Assembly (NCBI GenBank): GCA_023362775.1
Contig: JALMGJ010000014.1
Span: 4,701,001 to 4,765,000 of the forward strand
Direction of reading: 5' to 3'
Length of the DNA: 64,000 nucleotides
From: Charina bottae
Lineage: Eukaryota; Chordata; Lepidosauria; Squamata; Charinaidae
Part shown: positions 11,801 through 22,897 of the stretch, one piece after another
How the letters are laid out: each line of letters starts with the position of its first letter
How positions within the stretch are numbered: position 1 is the first letter of the stretch
Translations under genes and position numbers: made by a program
The notes under the pieces: model-generated
The model's database searches: none
The model's input: only the letters and a program-made list of their open reading frames with translations
What the model was told of the DNA's origin: nothing

Positions 11801-13800
11801 ACTGATAATCTAGAAGGTTCTTTGTGCATGGTTTTGAACTGGCTTAATTTGATCAGGCAGTTATATTGTTTACCTCAGGAAAAAATAGACTCCCTAAGTT
11901 TTCTGAGTGTCTTCTGTCTTCTCGATACACTTACGGCTGCTTATTTGAGGTTCATAGTTTTCAGTGAATCTAAACCATGTTCAGTGGAACTCAACAATAC
12001 ATCTTCCCTATTCATAGCTCAGTATCTTCTCTCCCTTCTCCATTCATGCTTGTTCCATTTGGGCATTAAAAAAAGGAAGGGTTTGTCTCTGGGGATTCTA
12101 GCTTAATCCACCCCTGCAGAGTTAGTTCATTTACTATGCTAGCTGTTTTGATTCCACCTTTTGATAGCAGATTTATCCTGGGTGCAAAGAGAAACTCAGC
12201 TGCTAATAGATGCCTTTATAGAGAAGAGATTTAACTGTGTGGAAGCAAGTCAGGGGGTCTTTTTTTGTTTACATATTTACTTCCTCTCCTGTTTTTTGGT
12301 GGTGGTGCTAAAAAGAGCCCAATTAAGATTCTCAGATGATCCCCAACAACTCCTCAGCCACTAGCTGCTAGGAGACTCACCAGTATTGTATTAAATCAGC
12401 AGTCTGGGCATCGTTGTCATTATTTTTTATTTGCACCATCAGGATAAATAAATTCAATGTGACACTTCTAAATAATTGAACTACCTCCTCCTCTGTCTTC
12501 GTCACCCACTGCTTCTCCCCCCACCTGCAATTCCTTGGCTTTGTACTAAGAAGTATCTCCTGCAAAGAATGAAGAGCCTCTTCATGGCTTCACAGGAAAA
12601 AAGAACTTAGCATTTTATCAGATAAACCCCCTTTTAGATGAAATCTACTTTTCTAGTTCATAGAAACTTCATTATGGACAAAACAGAAGAAACAAGAGAC
12701 AGGAGTTAAGAAGGTCCCTGTATGAATCCCTAGCTTTCCCTGGTAAATGGAAAATGCTTGAGTCTGAAATCTGGAGGTCCATTGCCAGCCTCTGTAGACC
12801 AGCATTCCCCAAGTTGGCATCCTCAAGATATATTAGATTCTCTTATTCTTAGCCAGTACACCTAACACATCTGTAATCCAAAGCCTAGAAAAGATGGACA
12901 TGATGGTCCTGATGGTTGATGATTTTATATCAATGGTGATCGTATTTCTATGGTTTGGATGACCAAATATCTGTCTCCAGGGTGAAGCTACCAAAGATCA
13001 GAAATATATAGCAATTTTTAGATATGGTCTTACATTATCAACAAGGTTTAAATAAAACTTCAAAACAGGAGATGAAGTGTCGGCATGCTGCTTGTGCAGA
13101 TTTCAGATTTTCTTACTCATTGTTTTTGAAGCACAGTTGCATTTTCTTGAAATTGTATTTGTAGAGGAATTTTAATATTCGTATATCTTCAATGGAAGCT
13201 CTTTTGAGATACTTCAGTCTGGATTTTATATGGGATATGCAATATAAGGCAGAATTCCCTCAAGTTGCCTTTGTAAGTAGTTCAGTGATCTGTAGATAGA
13301 TCTCCCCCAGCCACTCTGGAAGGATCATTACCAGATCCAATCCAAAGGAAACAACCTTTCTACTTTATTACTCATGTAATACCTAGGAAAATCATGATGG
13401 GATGAGCAATAAAGGCATGTTTATAGTTTTCATTTCTGAACTTCCCATTCTTTATTTCACAAACATTAATGAATTTATGCAATCATGTCAGTGAGAAAGT
13501 AACGATTTTGCAATTATTATAATGTTTTCCTCCTGTCAGAATGTATATGTGGATGGATGAATGGGTAGATAAATACCTACACCTATTATCTGGGCTATGA
13601 AGTTCAGGAGCATAGATTATACTGTTTTGATAATGGTATTATACTGCATTGGGTAAAAATATGTGCTTTCTCTAGGCACCCTTTAGTTGAACTTAATTGT
13701 TTAACAAATTGCAGTATCTTTTAGGAGCTAGTGGTTATTATCTATTGGAGATGTCATACCCACTACAACAGAGGAGGCAAGATGAGATCCCAAAATCGCA
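11801..13800. other. No gene seen; possible decayed MITE near 12800
   Basis: A fragment CAGCATTCCCCAAGTTGGCA at 12802 resembles a decayed hAT-type terminus, but no partner end was found. The rest is unassigned. Confidence 0.4.
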
Positions 13801-13813
13801 GGAGACTCTAGTC

Positions 13814-14226
13814 CAGTGGTCCCCAACCTTTTTGGCACCAGGGACCGGTTTTGTGGAAGACAATTTTTCCACGGACCAGGGGTGGAATGGATTTGGGATG
13901 AAACCATCGGAAGTGGTAAATAAAATAATGGGTGGGCCACGCGCGGACTAAAATAAGTGTCAGATTCTGACTTCTCATAAGGAGCGCGCAACCTAGATCC
14001 CTTGCATGCACAGTTTACAGTAGGGTTCGCGCTCCTATGAGAATCTAATGCCGCCACTGATCTGACAGGAGGCGGAGCTCAGGCGGTAATGCGAACGATG
14101 GGGAGCGGCTGTAGATACAGATGAAGCTTCGCTCGCTCACCCACCGCTCACCTCCTGCTGTGCGGCCAAGTTCCTAACAGGCCATGGACTGGTACTGGTC
14201 CATGGCCCAGGGGTTGGGGACCCCTG
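13814..14226. mobile_element. hAT MITE, 413 bp, with perfect 8-bp TSD
   Basis: Termini are CAGTGGTCCCCAACCTTTTT and its inverted partner GGTTGGGGACCCCTG. Perfect target duplications CTCTAGTC lie at 13806-13813 and 14227-14234. Internal marks include GGGACCGGTTTTGTGGAAGA, GAATCTAATGCCGCCACTGA and CACCTCCTGCTGTGCGGCC. From memory, the interior closely resembles an abundant mammalian hAT-Charlie MITE, though I cannot give its exact name. No transposase is encoded. The 109-aa minus-strand open frame (13728-14057) is a shadow. Confidence 0.93.
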
Positions 14227-14459
14227 CTCTAGTCCACTTTCTTGTAGCTTTCAAGGTTCCCCTTGAAAATCAGCATTGTTTCCCCTGTTTGAAGTGGGTA
14301 ACATGAAATCTGTAGTAGAAGTCGAGGAGGGGGGGAAGGAAGGGGGGAGCGAGGGAGTGAGAAGAAAAAAAGAAAGAAAAAAGAGGTAGAGGGAAAATGT
14401 CTTTTCCTACCCCCCAATTCAAGAAAAGGTAGAAGATTCTGGCTCTACCTTTGTTTTTT

Positions 14460-14469
14460 GTTTTTTAAT

Positions 14470-14514
<45 letters not shown>

Positions 14515-14585
14515 TTTATTTATCATATTTATATCCTGCCCATCTCCCCCACAAGGAGGGACCCTGGGCAGTTTTTGACATGACT
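14460..14585 (-). mobile_element. L2-type LINE 3' tail, antisense
   Basis: A (TTTA)n tract (14467-14512) leads into ATATTTATATCCTGCCCATC and a CCACAAGGAGGGACCCTGGGC block, the reverse complement of the L2 terminal motif. Confidence 0.7.
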
Positions 14586-14726
14586 CTGTCCGCTTTGCAT
14601 CACCACCTCACCCACTCTGGTCCTTGGCCTTTCTAAATAACATTAAGAGCAATGCCAAGCTAGCAAAATGTAGAAGGAGGAGGGAAAGAAATTTTTGGGA
14701 GGTTTTGGAGATATCAGAAGAGGTAT

Positions 14727-14800
14727 TTTTTATTTATTTATTTATTAATTAAATTTATATGACCGCCCAACTCCCCCAACGGGGGTATAGGTCTTGTGAC
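14727..14800 (-). mobile_element. L2-type LINE 3' tail, antisense
   Basis: TTTATTTATTTATTAATTAAA followed by TATATGACCGCCCAACTCCC and an AACGGGGG block repeats the L2 terminal pattern in antisense. It is a second, separate insertion 150 bp from the previous one. Confidence 0.65.
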
Positions 14801-15039
14801 AAGAATGCTGGCAAAGCTCTCATTCTTACTTTCGGGGAAACCAATCTTGTTGTAAAGAGTTGCTCTGCTGACTTAGTTCTTTATTAATACATCTTGGAGA
14901 AGAATTGTTCATGCTTTGTTTACAATTGCTTTTGTTATATTTTAAAATATTTTATACCCTCCAGTTGTTCATGCTGAAGCTGTGAGCTACTTTAGGCTCA
15001 GTTTACCACAGGGAAAAAGGAAGTACAGGTGCTGTAAAC

Positions 15040-15215
15040 TGATGGTTCTCATTTATTTAGAATAAAATCTATTTCTCACCTTTCTCTTCAAAGCAGCCCC
15101 AGAACAATTTGCACATTGGAACAATCCCAAAACAATGTAAAATATGAAGCACAAGAAGATAGTAAACTAAAGAAGGTGATCAAAAGCAATAAAACAATTG
15201 CCAAGAGGTCTTAAC
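15040..15215 (-). mobile_element. L2-type LINE 3' UTR, degenerate
   Basis: CATTTATTTAGAATAAAATC then TTCTCACCTTTCTCTTCAAAG and a long A-rich stretch with CAATAAAACAATTG look like an old antisense L2 3' UTR. The terminal CCGCCC box is lost. Confidence 0.4.
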
Positions 15216-15474
15216 AGGAACAGCTCTCCAGATTGTGCTGAGCAGGGCCCTAACAGTGTTACTGGTGTTATTTCATGTGGGCACTGTGCAAATTGGCTGC
15301 CTCAGAATCAACTATAGCAATCCAACACCATCTTTCACATGCAGAAAAGAGGAGAGGGCTCATCTTTTCAGAACCAGATACAGCCTAGGATACAGTCTAG
15401 GTGAAGTATCTGTCATCTCCTTCCACATTGTTTCTAATCTGAAGGTAAATATAGTCTGTATGTCATGGACACCA

Positions 15475-15537
15475 TCCTCCTCCTCCTCCTCCTCCTCCTC
15501 CTCCTCCTCCTCCTCCTCCTCCTCCTCCTCCTCCTCC
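15475..15537. repeat. (TCC)n microsatellite
   Basis: 21 perfect TCC units. The polyserine frame through it (15235-15591) is an artefact. Confidence 0.97.
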
Positions 15538-15679
15538 AAATGGGGGAAGAACTCTAAAGTTTGCAGAATATTTTATTTGTCTCAGACTTAGCAAATAAAA
15601 CACCCAAATTTACATTTCATATTTTGATTATCAAAAAAGTTTCAAATTAAGAGAGGCAGTTTGAATTAATATCAATCAA

Positions 15680-15915
15680 GCCGTTTGGTGTAGTGGTGAA
15701 GGCACCAGGCTAGAAACCGGGAGACCGTGAGTTCTAGTCCTGCCTTAGGCACAGAAGTTAGTTGGGTGACCTTGGGCCAGTCCCTCCCTCTCAGCCCTAG
15801 GAAGAAGGAGGCAAGGGCCAACCACTTCTGAAATCTTGCCAAGAAAACTGCAGGGACTTGTCCAGGCAGTCACCAGGAGTCAACACTGACTCAAAAGTTA
15901 ATTAAAAAAAAAAAA
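15680..15915 (+). mobile_element. Sauria-type tRNA SINE with RTE-like tail
   Basis: The head GCCGTTTGGTGTAGTGGTGA (A-box) is followed by GAGTTCTAGTCC (B-box), the conserved GTGACCTTGGGCCAGTCCCT body, a CCAAGAAAACTGCAGGGACT segment, the tail CACCAGGAGTCAACACTGAC and a poly(A) run at 15904-15914. Nearly full length. The polymerase III promoter boxes are recognisable but degenerate. Confidence 0.85.
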
Positions 15916-16166
15916 GCTTAAAACCTGGTGGTATCACTCGCAGTGCATAAAGTCATGTATACAAGGATTCATTTTTTAGGGTGCAGATTTGATTGTAAGC
16001 TTGTCACTTGTTGCAAATTCATTTCTTTATATAAACCGTTTATGAGGTTGCCCTACCCCCAAAAAGTTACAACCTGCAGCTTCAACAGTATACAGAAAAA
16101 CAGTAATATACCTGAGGCCGGAATTCAGGAGAAAAAATGTTCCACTTCCATCACTAAGACAGCAAC

Positions 16167-16211
16167 TACCAACCAACCAACCAACCAACCAACCAACCAA
16201 CCAACCAACCA
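16167..16211. repeat. (AACC)n microsatellite
   Basis: About 11 units, next to an L2 fragment. The Asn/Gln/Pro/Thr-rich frame through it is an artefact. Confidence 0.95.
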
Positions 16212-16351
16212 TCCGGGCTTACTCAACCACCCAGGCCAAATACCTATGGGAACATCCGGGTCTTTAACACCTTATGAAAGGCCAACAGGGTTGGGGCCAA
16301 GTGGATATTTGGGGAATACTGTTCCACAGGGCAGGTGCAGCAACAGAGTAA
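16212..16351 (-). mobile_element. L2-type reverse transcriptase C-terminal fragment
   Basis: On the minus strand this reads a degenerate form of the L2 C-terminus (APTLLAFHKVLKT, compare APSLLAFRKALKT at 39123-39716). It is a short remnant, broken at the 5' side by a GGGGA repeat at 16352-16396. Confidence 0.6.
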
Positions 16352-16396
16352 TGGGGAGGGGAGGGGAGAGGAGGGGAGGGGAGGGGAGGGGGAGGA
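16352..16396. repeat. (GGGGA)n simple repeat
   Basis: Imperfect pentanucleotide repeat, G-rich on the plus strand, with potential to form G-quadruplexes. Confidence 0.85.
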
Positions 16397-16959
16397 GATA
16401 TGGAGATATGGAGATATAAACCCTTCTATACATCCCAATTCTGGGTCTTCCCTCCTTGCTTTGCCTAGAAGCAGTCTTAAATGCTACATGTTTTGCCCAT
16501 CATGAAGTGCTGCTTGGGGTACCAGCCAGCACTTTCCTGGATCTCTCACTACCACCCACACTTCGTGTTTCCTGGATCTCTCAAAACCACTCCTATCAAA
16601 TGGTTTTGCTAACTCTATTAAGATTTTCCCCAGCGTGGTGCGAGCAAGTGATTTCCTTCTCCCCCTCTATCCAGCCCACTTATGAAGCGAAAGCTGGATT
16701 AGGAAGATTTTACAGGAATATATAGCTTCTGAAGATGAAATTATTTTACCTGCATTTCAATTTGATTTTTGATGCCTGTGAAAGCTGGCATGGGTGAAGG
16801 CAGGGGTGTTAAATGGAAGCATAATTAACTAGCTGTTCTCATCTGGCTTCTCCCAGTCAATTTTTAGTAAGAACATCTCTAAACCCAGCTTCCAGAAAGT
16901 ATTGAGGAATTGAAGGTGCAATGCCTCTCCCGCCGCCCCACCCCAGGTAATTCTTCTCT

Positions 16960-17260
16960 GATGAGCCTGCTAACTATCTGATTTGCTATTTGAACAGAAT
17001 GACATTGCGGCATATTAAGAATTTAGGCAAGGGGGGAAAGGGAAGAAAAAGCAGCAAAATTGCATCAGGCCTGACTTATTGGCTGCAGTAACAAAATTGC
17101 TGTTGGCTGATGCATTAATCTCTGTGGCTGTCGGAAAAATTGTGTCAAACGTCTTCCTGGAAATTGAATACATTAGAGTTAATTCAGTCACCTTGCTGGA
17201 AGAGTCTGGCATTTCCAGTAGCAAGCTGGTAAGTTGGTTGATCTTTGCCACTGGAGTAGC
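16960..17260. other. Candidate conserved noncoding element
   Basis: Repeat-free, with overlapping open frames of 78 aa on both strands (17015-17251 and 17079-17315). Neither frame resembles a known protein. The GGCTGATGCATTAATCTC and GAGTTAATTCAGTCACC segments have an enhancer-like look. Both coding and conserved-noncoding readings remain unproven. Confidence 0.25.
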
Positions 17261-17948
17261 TGGTAGGAAAAGTCAAAGGTTACATATGTGGCTGGTATTT
17301 TGCTACAGAATATGATTTAACTCCAAAAGAGGAAACGGAATATAGGGCACCATTATCCCTCCACTGCTTCTCTTTCCCAAAGCACTTAGAAAATGATTTG
17401 TGAAACGCTGAGAACAAGGAGCAAAACCCCCAGTTCTGCCCCAAGTTGCTGTTGGTCCTGTAATAACTAAGGTTCCCTCAACTCCATGTCACACAAAGGG
17501 GAAATAAATTGAGTTTCTTCCACACATACCATACCATACACTTCATATTTTATGCATCTGTCTGAACTGTACCCCCCAATGCCAAACGATTCCTAAGAGG
17601 GAGACCTGCAAAGCCAACAAGTCCTTTTTCCCCTTGGAAGACCTGAGTAGCTGGTCCCAGGCAGTTGAAGCCAAGGAGCTGGGAGATGAATCAAGACAGG
17701 AATTCCTGCCGGTGGGGAAATCAGCTGCTGCAAGCTCAACAGAACCATGGCATTCTTAAAAATGAAGGCTAAATTTCTTATAGTTCCAAATGCCCATAGC
17801 TGAATTAGAAGTAAATTGGCTCAGCTACCAAAGGCAGATGAAGTTTTAACATCACCCAGATGCAGAGTTGATTCTGGAGCTATGCAGTGACACCATGTGG
17901 AAAATCTGTCTGTCTATCTATTTATCTATCTTCTATCTATCATCTATT

Positions 17949-17994
17949 CATCCATCCATCCATCCATCCATCCATCCATCCATCCATCCTTCTA

Positions 17995-18048
<54 letters not shown>
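17949..18048. repeat. Compound (CATC)n and (CT)n microsatellite
   Basis: A CATC tract at 17949-17989 is followed, after a 10-base interruption, by a pure CT tract at 17999-18048. Confidence 0.97.
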
Positions 18049-18051
<3 letters not shown>

Positions 18052-18472
18052 ACAGTCCTTTGCAATGTGACTAAAGTACCCCTCTGAACCTGCTGCTCAA
18101 TGTGTTGAGATTTCTGTATCCTGTCAAAGGCTCAGCAGAGCTACTCTGAAGATATAACGGGCTTAGAAAACAAAATATATTGGTTTTTCAATACAAAAAT
18201 AAATACAAAAGTATTTTTAAATACAAAAATACTGCATGATCTTTTCATTATGCAAAGTGAAATACAGATGAGGGGAGTGTGAAAAAATGGGCTGGTCAGA
18301 GAACTGGAGCATTTTGACGGAGCTTGTGAATCTTGTTTTTGTTTTGTTTTTCTTTTTGGGAAATTGTACCTCTGAGTTTTGCAGCTCAGGCTTGGTAGCC
18401 TTAAAAACAGCCAAGAGAGTCTCAAAATGATACTGAAGGGTAGAATGTGCCAGGATTTCCAGGGATCACATC

Positions 18473-18587
18473 AAGGAAGGAAGGAAGGAAGGAAGGAAGG
18501 AAGGAAGGAAGGAAGGAAGGAAGGAAGGAAGGAAGGAAGGAAGGAAGGAAGGAAGGAAGGAAGGAAGGAAGGAAGGAAGGAAGGAAG
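18473..18587. repeat. (AAGG)n microsatellite, 115 bp
   Basis: About 28 perfect tetranucleotide units. Each unit carries a GGAA core, the minimal ETS-factor site. The Lys/Glu/Gly/Arg-rich open frame is an artefact. Confidence 0.97.
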
Positions 18588-18619
18588 TTCATTGTGAACA
18601 GCTTTGCTATTCCCTAATA

Positions 18620-18788
18620 GGTTAGAGACCGGGAGACCGCAAGTTGTAGTCCCACCTTAGGCCCAAAGCCAGTCCCTCTCTCTCAGCCCTAGGAAGGAGG
18701 CAATGGTAAGTGACTTCCAAAATCTTGCCAAGAAAACTGCAGGGCCTTGTCCAGGTGTCTACACTGGCTTGAAGGAAAAAAAAAAAAG
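18620..18788 (+). mobile_element. Sauria-type tRNA SINE, 5'-truncated, internal deletion
   Basis: Starts inside the head (GGTTAGAGACCGGGAGACCG) 33 bp after the AAGG repeat. It retains GCCTTAGGC-like, CAGTCCCTCTCTCTCAGCCC and CCAAGAAAACTGCAGGG blocks and ends in poly(A) at 18776-18787. The segment GGCTGGGTGACCTTGGGC is missing compared with other copies, as is part of the tail. Confidence 0.8.
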
Positions 18789-18799
18789 GACAATGCAAA

Positions 18800-19920
18800 A
18801 GTAGGAAAAATAATCAAATATTAAAATATTAAACTTTTAATGGTAGAAATATTGGGTTTCTTTCATGTAAAATACACATTTATTTATTTTGTTGATCACT
18901 GGGGTATGCATAACCCTGTATGACTGCATTTTTCAATAGGGAGACGTTTAAGCCAATTAATTGGTTAAACTTACTCTATTAATTGACTTTAAACAATAAC
19001 CCCCTAAATAACTTCCTATTATTACTGTTCCTATGGAGACATTACCCAGAATAGCTCCATATGCTATTGGCTACTTTTCACTTTGGATTACTATTTAAGA
19101 AAAAAAAAAAAACCTCTTCTCAGATCTTTTTTTCCCATCCTTACAAAAACTCTTATCCCTGTCTTTATATTTCTATTTTACTTAAGTTAGTGGTGCTGGG
19201 AAGAAAATGATAATATCAAGCATAATAAATTGGAAGTGATGCCTAACAAGCTCCTTTGGGATCCATCCCTTTTGTGGCTTTGGATGGTGGGGGTGACGAG
19301 GCATCGATCCTCCCAAGATAAATAACAAAGAAATAGCTTGCGGCTGGTAAATCAATCTGTCTCTTTAAAAGACTACAACAAACTGGGTTGAAAGTTGAAA
19401 GACATTTATTGATATGCTGGTGGAAAAGCAGAACATATATTTCTGTCCTCAGACCTGGTTGAAGACAATTTTTTTCAAACAGTTTTTTCTTCCTGGAATA
19501 TCCCCCCTTGGCAAGGTTACCTTAATTGTGGTGCGTCAGTGGTGAGGTCATCAGGTGTTCAAGATCTCTTGGCATGGGGCTGGATGTCATTGTATGCATG
19601 GAAGGGTAGAGCTGCTCAAAACCCTTGGAGCTAAGAATCCACCATGATTATATTTCCCGCTTGATCCATTGACTTCTCTATTAGTTAAGCACTTTCAAAA
19701 GGTAAAGTATTGCCTGTTTTGGAGAAGGAGAATAATTATTTGATTAATGGGCCTTATGCTAATTATGGGTCAAGGGAGAAGACCACAGTTAATAAAAGGC
19801 TGACTGAGTTAAGTTTAAATCCAGCATGGTACAACTAAATCATTCTCCAGCTCCTATCTCACCACAGGTCCTCCATGTGCTCTGCCTTTTATAGTAACAC
19901 CAAGAATGTTTTGCCTGGGT
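18800..19920. other. No gene seen
   Basis: AT-rich spacer. The stretch 19240-19670 has somewhat higher complexity with TTTATTGATATGCTGG at 19403, but no terminal repeats or coding domain could be identified. Confidence 0.4.
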
Positions 19921-19930
19921 TCTTCTAAGG

Positions 19931-20150
19931 CAGGGGTGGGGAATCTTTTTTCTGCCAAGGGCCATTTGGATATTTATAACCAGGGGGTGGGGGTGGGGTT
20001 TCTGGGATTTCTGTGGACTGGGGGCCGGAGTTTGCGGGCAGGAGCCAATCGCGTGGAAAGGGCGAGGTTTGTGGGCGGGAACCCCATGGGCCTTAGGCGG
20101 GAGCCACACGGGCTGTATACGGCCCACGGGCATGACGTTACCCACCCCTG
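19931..20150. mobile_element. hAT MITE with perfect 8-bp TSD
   Basis: 220 bp. Starts CAGGGGTGGGGAATC and ends TTACCCACCCCTG. Target duplications TTCTAAGG lie at 19923-19930 and 20151-20158. The interior carries about three copies of a GC-rich unit centred on GGGCAGGAGCCAATC and GGCGGGAGCC, the same module found at 41711-41914, 59056-59260 and 59480-59583. The open frames 19840-20276 on both strands derive from it. Confidence 0.93.
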
Positions 20151-20780
20151 TTCTAAGGTTTTATGGGGACAGGAATTTATTGCAAACCTAATTTTCAGGT
20201 TTAGGGAAACTACCTCTTCTGTGAATCTATGACAAATTTGTTTTTCTCCATATTCTTTCAAATTTTGTTGCTTCATCTTTTATAAACGGGCACATACGTA
20301 GATCAGAAAAGGAGGATGTGTATACATTTGCTTGCAAAAATTAAAGTAGAAGGAGGAAAGATTCATGAAGATTAGAAATTAAAGAGGCATTCCAGTTTTG
20401 CTGTTCAAAATACCTGAAAGTCTCTTTCTTCTGAAGATTATGCTTTTTTAAAGTTTAACCAAGTGGAAGATTTTTTTTCTATACTTGCTAAAATCCCTTA
20501 ATTGTTTTAATGTTGGAAGGCATTAAATAGGAAATTTCATAAGTTAGAATTCCAAACTGTTTCTGAGAGCAATGTGGTGAAGCATGTTGTGATGGAATAA
20601 TGTAAGATGAACATAGAAATTCCCAGGATTTCTTGGAAAGAGCTTCACTTATATAGCATTCTGGCTCACCACATTTTATTTACTTGCTTAGATAACAATA
20701 ACAATAGAGCTAGCATATGTGAAAGAAAGAGCTAGCTTCTAGTATTATTTCAAAGAATGCCTCTGGGCATCCTATAGGCC

Positions 20781-20861
20781 AGGTTGAGAAATGCTGGCTG
20801 GGGGATTCTAGGAGTTGAAGTCCACACATCTTAAAGTTGCTAAGGTTGAGAAACACTGCCA
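20781..20861. mobile_element. Small palindromic hAT-like MITE
   Basis: Begins AGGTTGAGAAATGCTGGCTG and ends AAGGTTGAGAAACACTG, with the core ATTCTAGGAGTTGAAGTCCA between. Same family as 11697-11800, 22585-22672 and 63811-63880. Confidence 0.7.
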
Positions 20862-21820
20862 TTAGACATTCTTTGTAAATAGTTGGTGGCTGCAAATTAG
20901 TACTTTGTTTAGAAATGCGTCCCCTGCCTTGAAAATATAAATATTGGTTATTGAGAATATCCTGGATGGTGGGCAGCTGGAAGCAGATATAAAGCAATTT
21001 CATAAGTTTGTCTTTCTGACAGCTATTTAGTGACTGGACACAGAATGTTCTCAAAATTCTACATGTATCTACTGGCCTCAAAAGAGTCTAGAGAAGCCTC
21101 TTCAATAGGGTGTTTGGAAGGATTTTTAAGCACATATCCAACATTTTGATAACAAAAAAAGCCATTATAAAAATGAAGGAGGCAAGATACGCCTCAAGAT
21201 GCCAGCAGCCTTGAACAAAATTTCACATAGCTTTAAAACTCAAAGCCCTCTGCATATGGCCAGTTTAATCTGGCAAGAGTGATTTCTCCCCCCTTTAGCA
21301 ACCAGAGGAGACAGGGAGGAGAGAAAAGATGGTGTTGGAAAGAGAGACAATCTGAGATGACAAAAAGAGAGAAAATGGCGTGCTTTTCTTAACCCTCAAA
21401 CCACACACCACTGGAATGTAACCTTCAAAAATAATTTTAAAAATCTTGGTATAAATTTTAACAACTGCCCAACTTCAGGCAGCTGTAGATGGCACCAGAA
21501 GAGGTGTGTTGGCCTGTTGTATGAATAGGTGTTTCAAAGAACTGAATGGCCCTGTTATGTCATCCCCAGATAAGTTCATAGGAACAGTACATCTGCCTTA
21601 GGTGCAAAATTGTACTGCCCAGACTTCAATCCCATGGGGAATTTCCATTTATTTTTTTTCCTGGATTATTGTTCACAGGATTGAGGCTACTTTCATAGGC
21701 TCTACCCATGCATGAATATGCAGAGCTTACAAATCTCAGGCAGGCTCAACAAGGAACATAGTGGGCAAAAGTGGATCTTCAAGTGTCAGCCCAAAAGGTC
21801 TCTTCTAATGTGTGGATTCT
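20862..21820. other. No gene seen
   Basis: Unassigned spacer. The 123-aa minus-strand open frame at 20710-21081 overlaps the MITE and shows no domain. Confidence 0.45.
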
Positions 21821-21824
21821 ATGA

Positions 21825-21914
21825 GGAAGGAAGGAAGGAAGGAAGGAAGGAAGGAAGGAAGGAAGGAAGGAAGGAAGGAAGGAAGGAAGGAAGGAAGGAA
21901 GGAAGGAAGGAAGG
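21825..21914. repeat. (AAGG)n microsatellite, 90 bp
   Basis: About 22 perfect units, the second large GGAA-type tract in the window. Confidence 0.97.
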
Positions 21915-22025
21915 TTGCAAAATTCACAAGGTATATGCAATGAGTCTCATCTCCTTTCTCTTGCAAAACTAAATAGCACCCATACATTTATATGATTGGC
22001 AACTAAGGAGTAATTTCAGCACATG

Positions 22026-22180
22026 TCTAGAATCCTAGAGTTGGAATAACCCATTTAGGCCACTGGGTCTAATCCACTGCTCAGCGCAGGGATAAAATTT
22101 GAGCATCCACAAGAAATGCCTATCAGATCTCTACTTGCACACATTCAGTGCAGTTCCCTTTGGTTCTGATGTTTGACATC
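22026..22180 (-). mobile_element. CR1-type LINE 3' fragment
   Basis: TAGAATCCTAGAGTTGGAAT, followed by TTAGGCCACTGGGTCTAATC and CACTGCTCAGCGCAGGGATA, matches the antisense 3' end of CR1 LINEs of reptiles and birds. Short and diverged. Confidence 0.6.
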
Positions 22181-22584
22181 TCCTTTCATAAATGGTTCCA
22201 CTGTCAAAGTGTTCTTACTTTGAGGAAGAAGTAGCATGGAAGCTGAATTTTCTCACCATCTTTGATGCCTCCAGCCACTGCAAATCAATACCACTTTTAA
22301 CTGTATTGTCTGTTGAATTTTTTACTTTTGATTTTCATTTGTTCCCTAAGAGGGAGTTAATAATCTTATACAGCTCTCTGGTAGGAGCCCAAAAACAGGC
22401 CCACAGCAGATGTTTTTTTAATCCAAGGGAAAGGAGGAAGGAGGCACAGCATGTTTAAGAGAAAAGCACATTTGATTCACCAGGCTTGGATGCTACACAT
22501 TGCCCCATCAATATTGTCTCCTTTGTCTTTCACCTACATCAACTTTCCTCAGTCAGATATTCTTTGGTGTGTAGTCTTCGATGC

Positions 22585-22672
22585 CTAGAATTCTCAGCAA
22601 GGTCCATACATTCTTGGGAAATTCTAGGAGTTGAACTCACACAGCTGAAGAGTAGTCAGGTTGGGGAAGTCT
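22585..22672. mobile_element. Small palindromic hAT-like MITE, decayed
   Basis: Contains TAGAATTCTCAGCAAGG and GGGAAATTCTAGGAGTTGAA, with a right end of CAGGTTGGGGAAGTCTG. It is more diverged than the copies at 20781 and 63811. Confidence 0.5.
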
Positions 22673-22689
22673 GATAGACAATATTGATT

Positions 22690-22860
22690 TCCAGGTGTTT
22701 ATTTGATTCATAAGGCTGCCTGAATCCATGATGACTCTGGGCAGCTTACAGCAGATGTCTGGAAGAGAAAACCATCCAACTCAACATGGGAAGGAAAAAA
22801 AAACTATAAGAGGCTCACCACTCACTCTAACCAAAGGCCTGTGAGGAAAGCCATGTTTTA
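22690..22860 (-). mobile_element. L2-type LINE 3' UTR, antisense
   Basis: TTATTTGATTCATAAGGCTG followed by TGACTCTGGGCAGCTTACAG is the antisense L2 terminal pattern. An A-rich run at 22796-22805 follows. Confidence 0.5.
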
Positions 22861-22897
22861 AACGACCTTTTTCAATTAAAGCAGGGTAGGAGATATA

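Noticed and set aside
11711..12106. 131-aa plus-strand frame
   Set aside because: It begins inside a small MITE and has no domain.
18473..18587. CRISPR-like spacing in simple repeats
   Set aside because: All tandem repeats here are uninterrupted short units without spacers, and the genome is eukaryotic.
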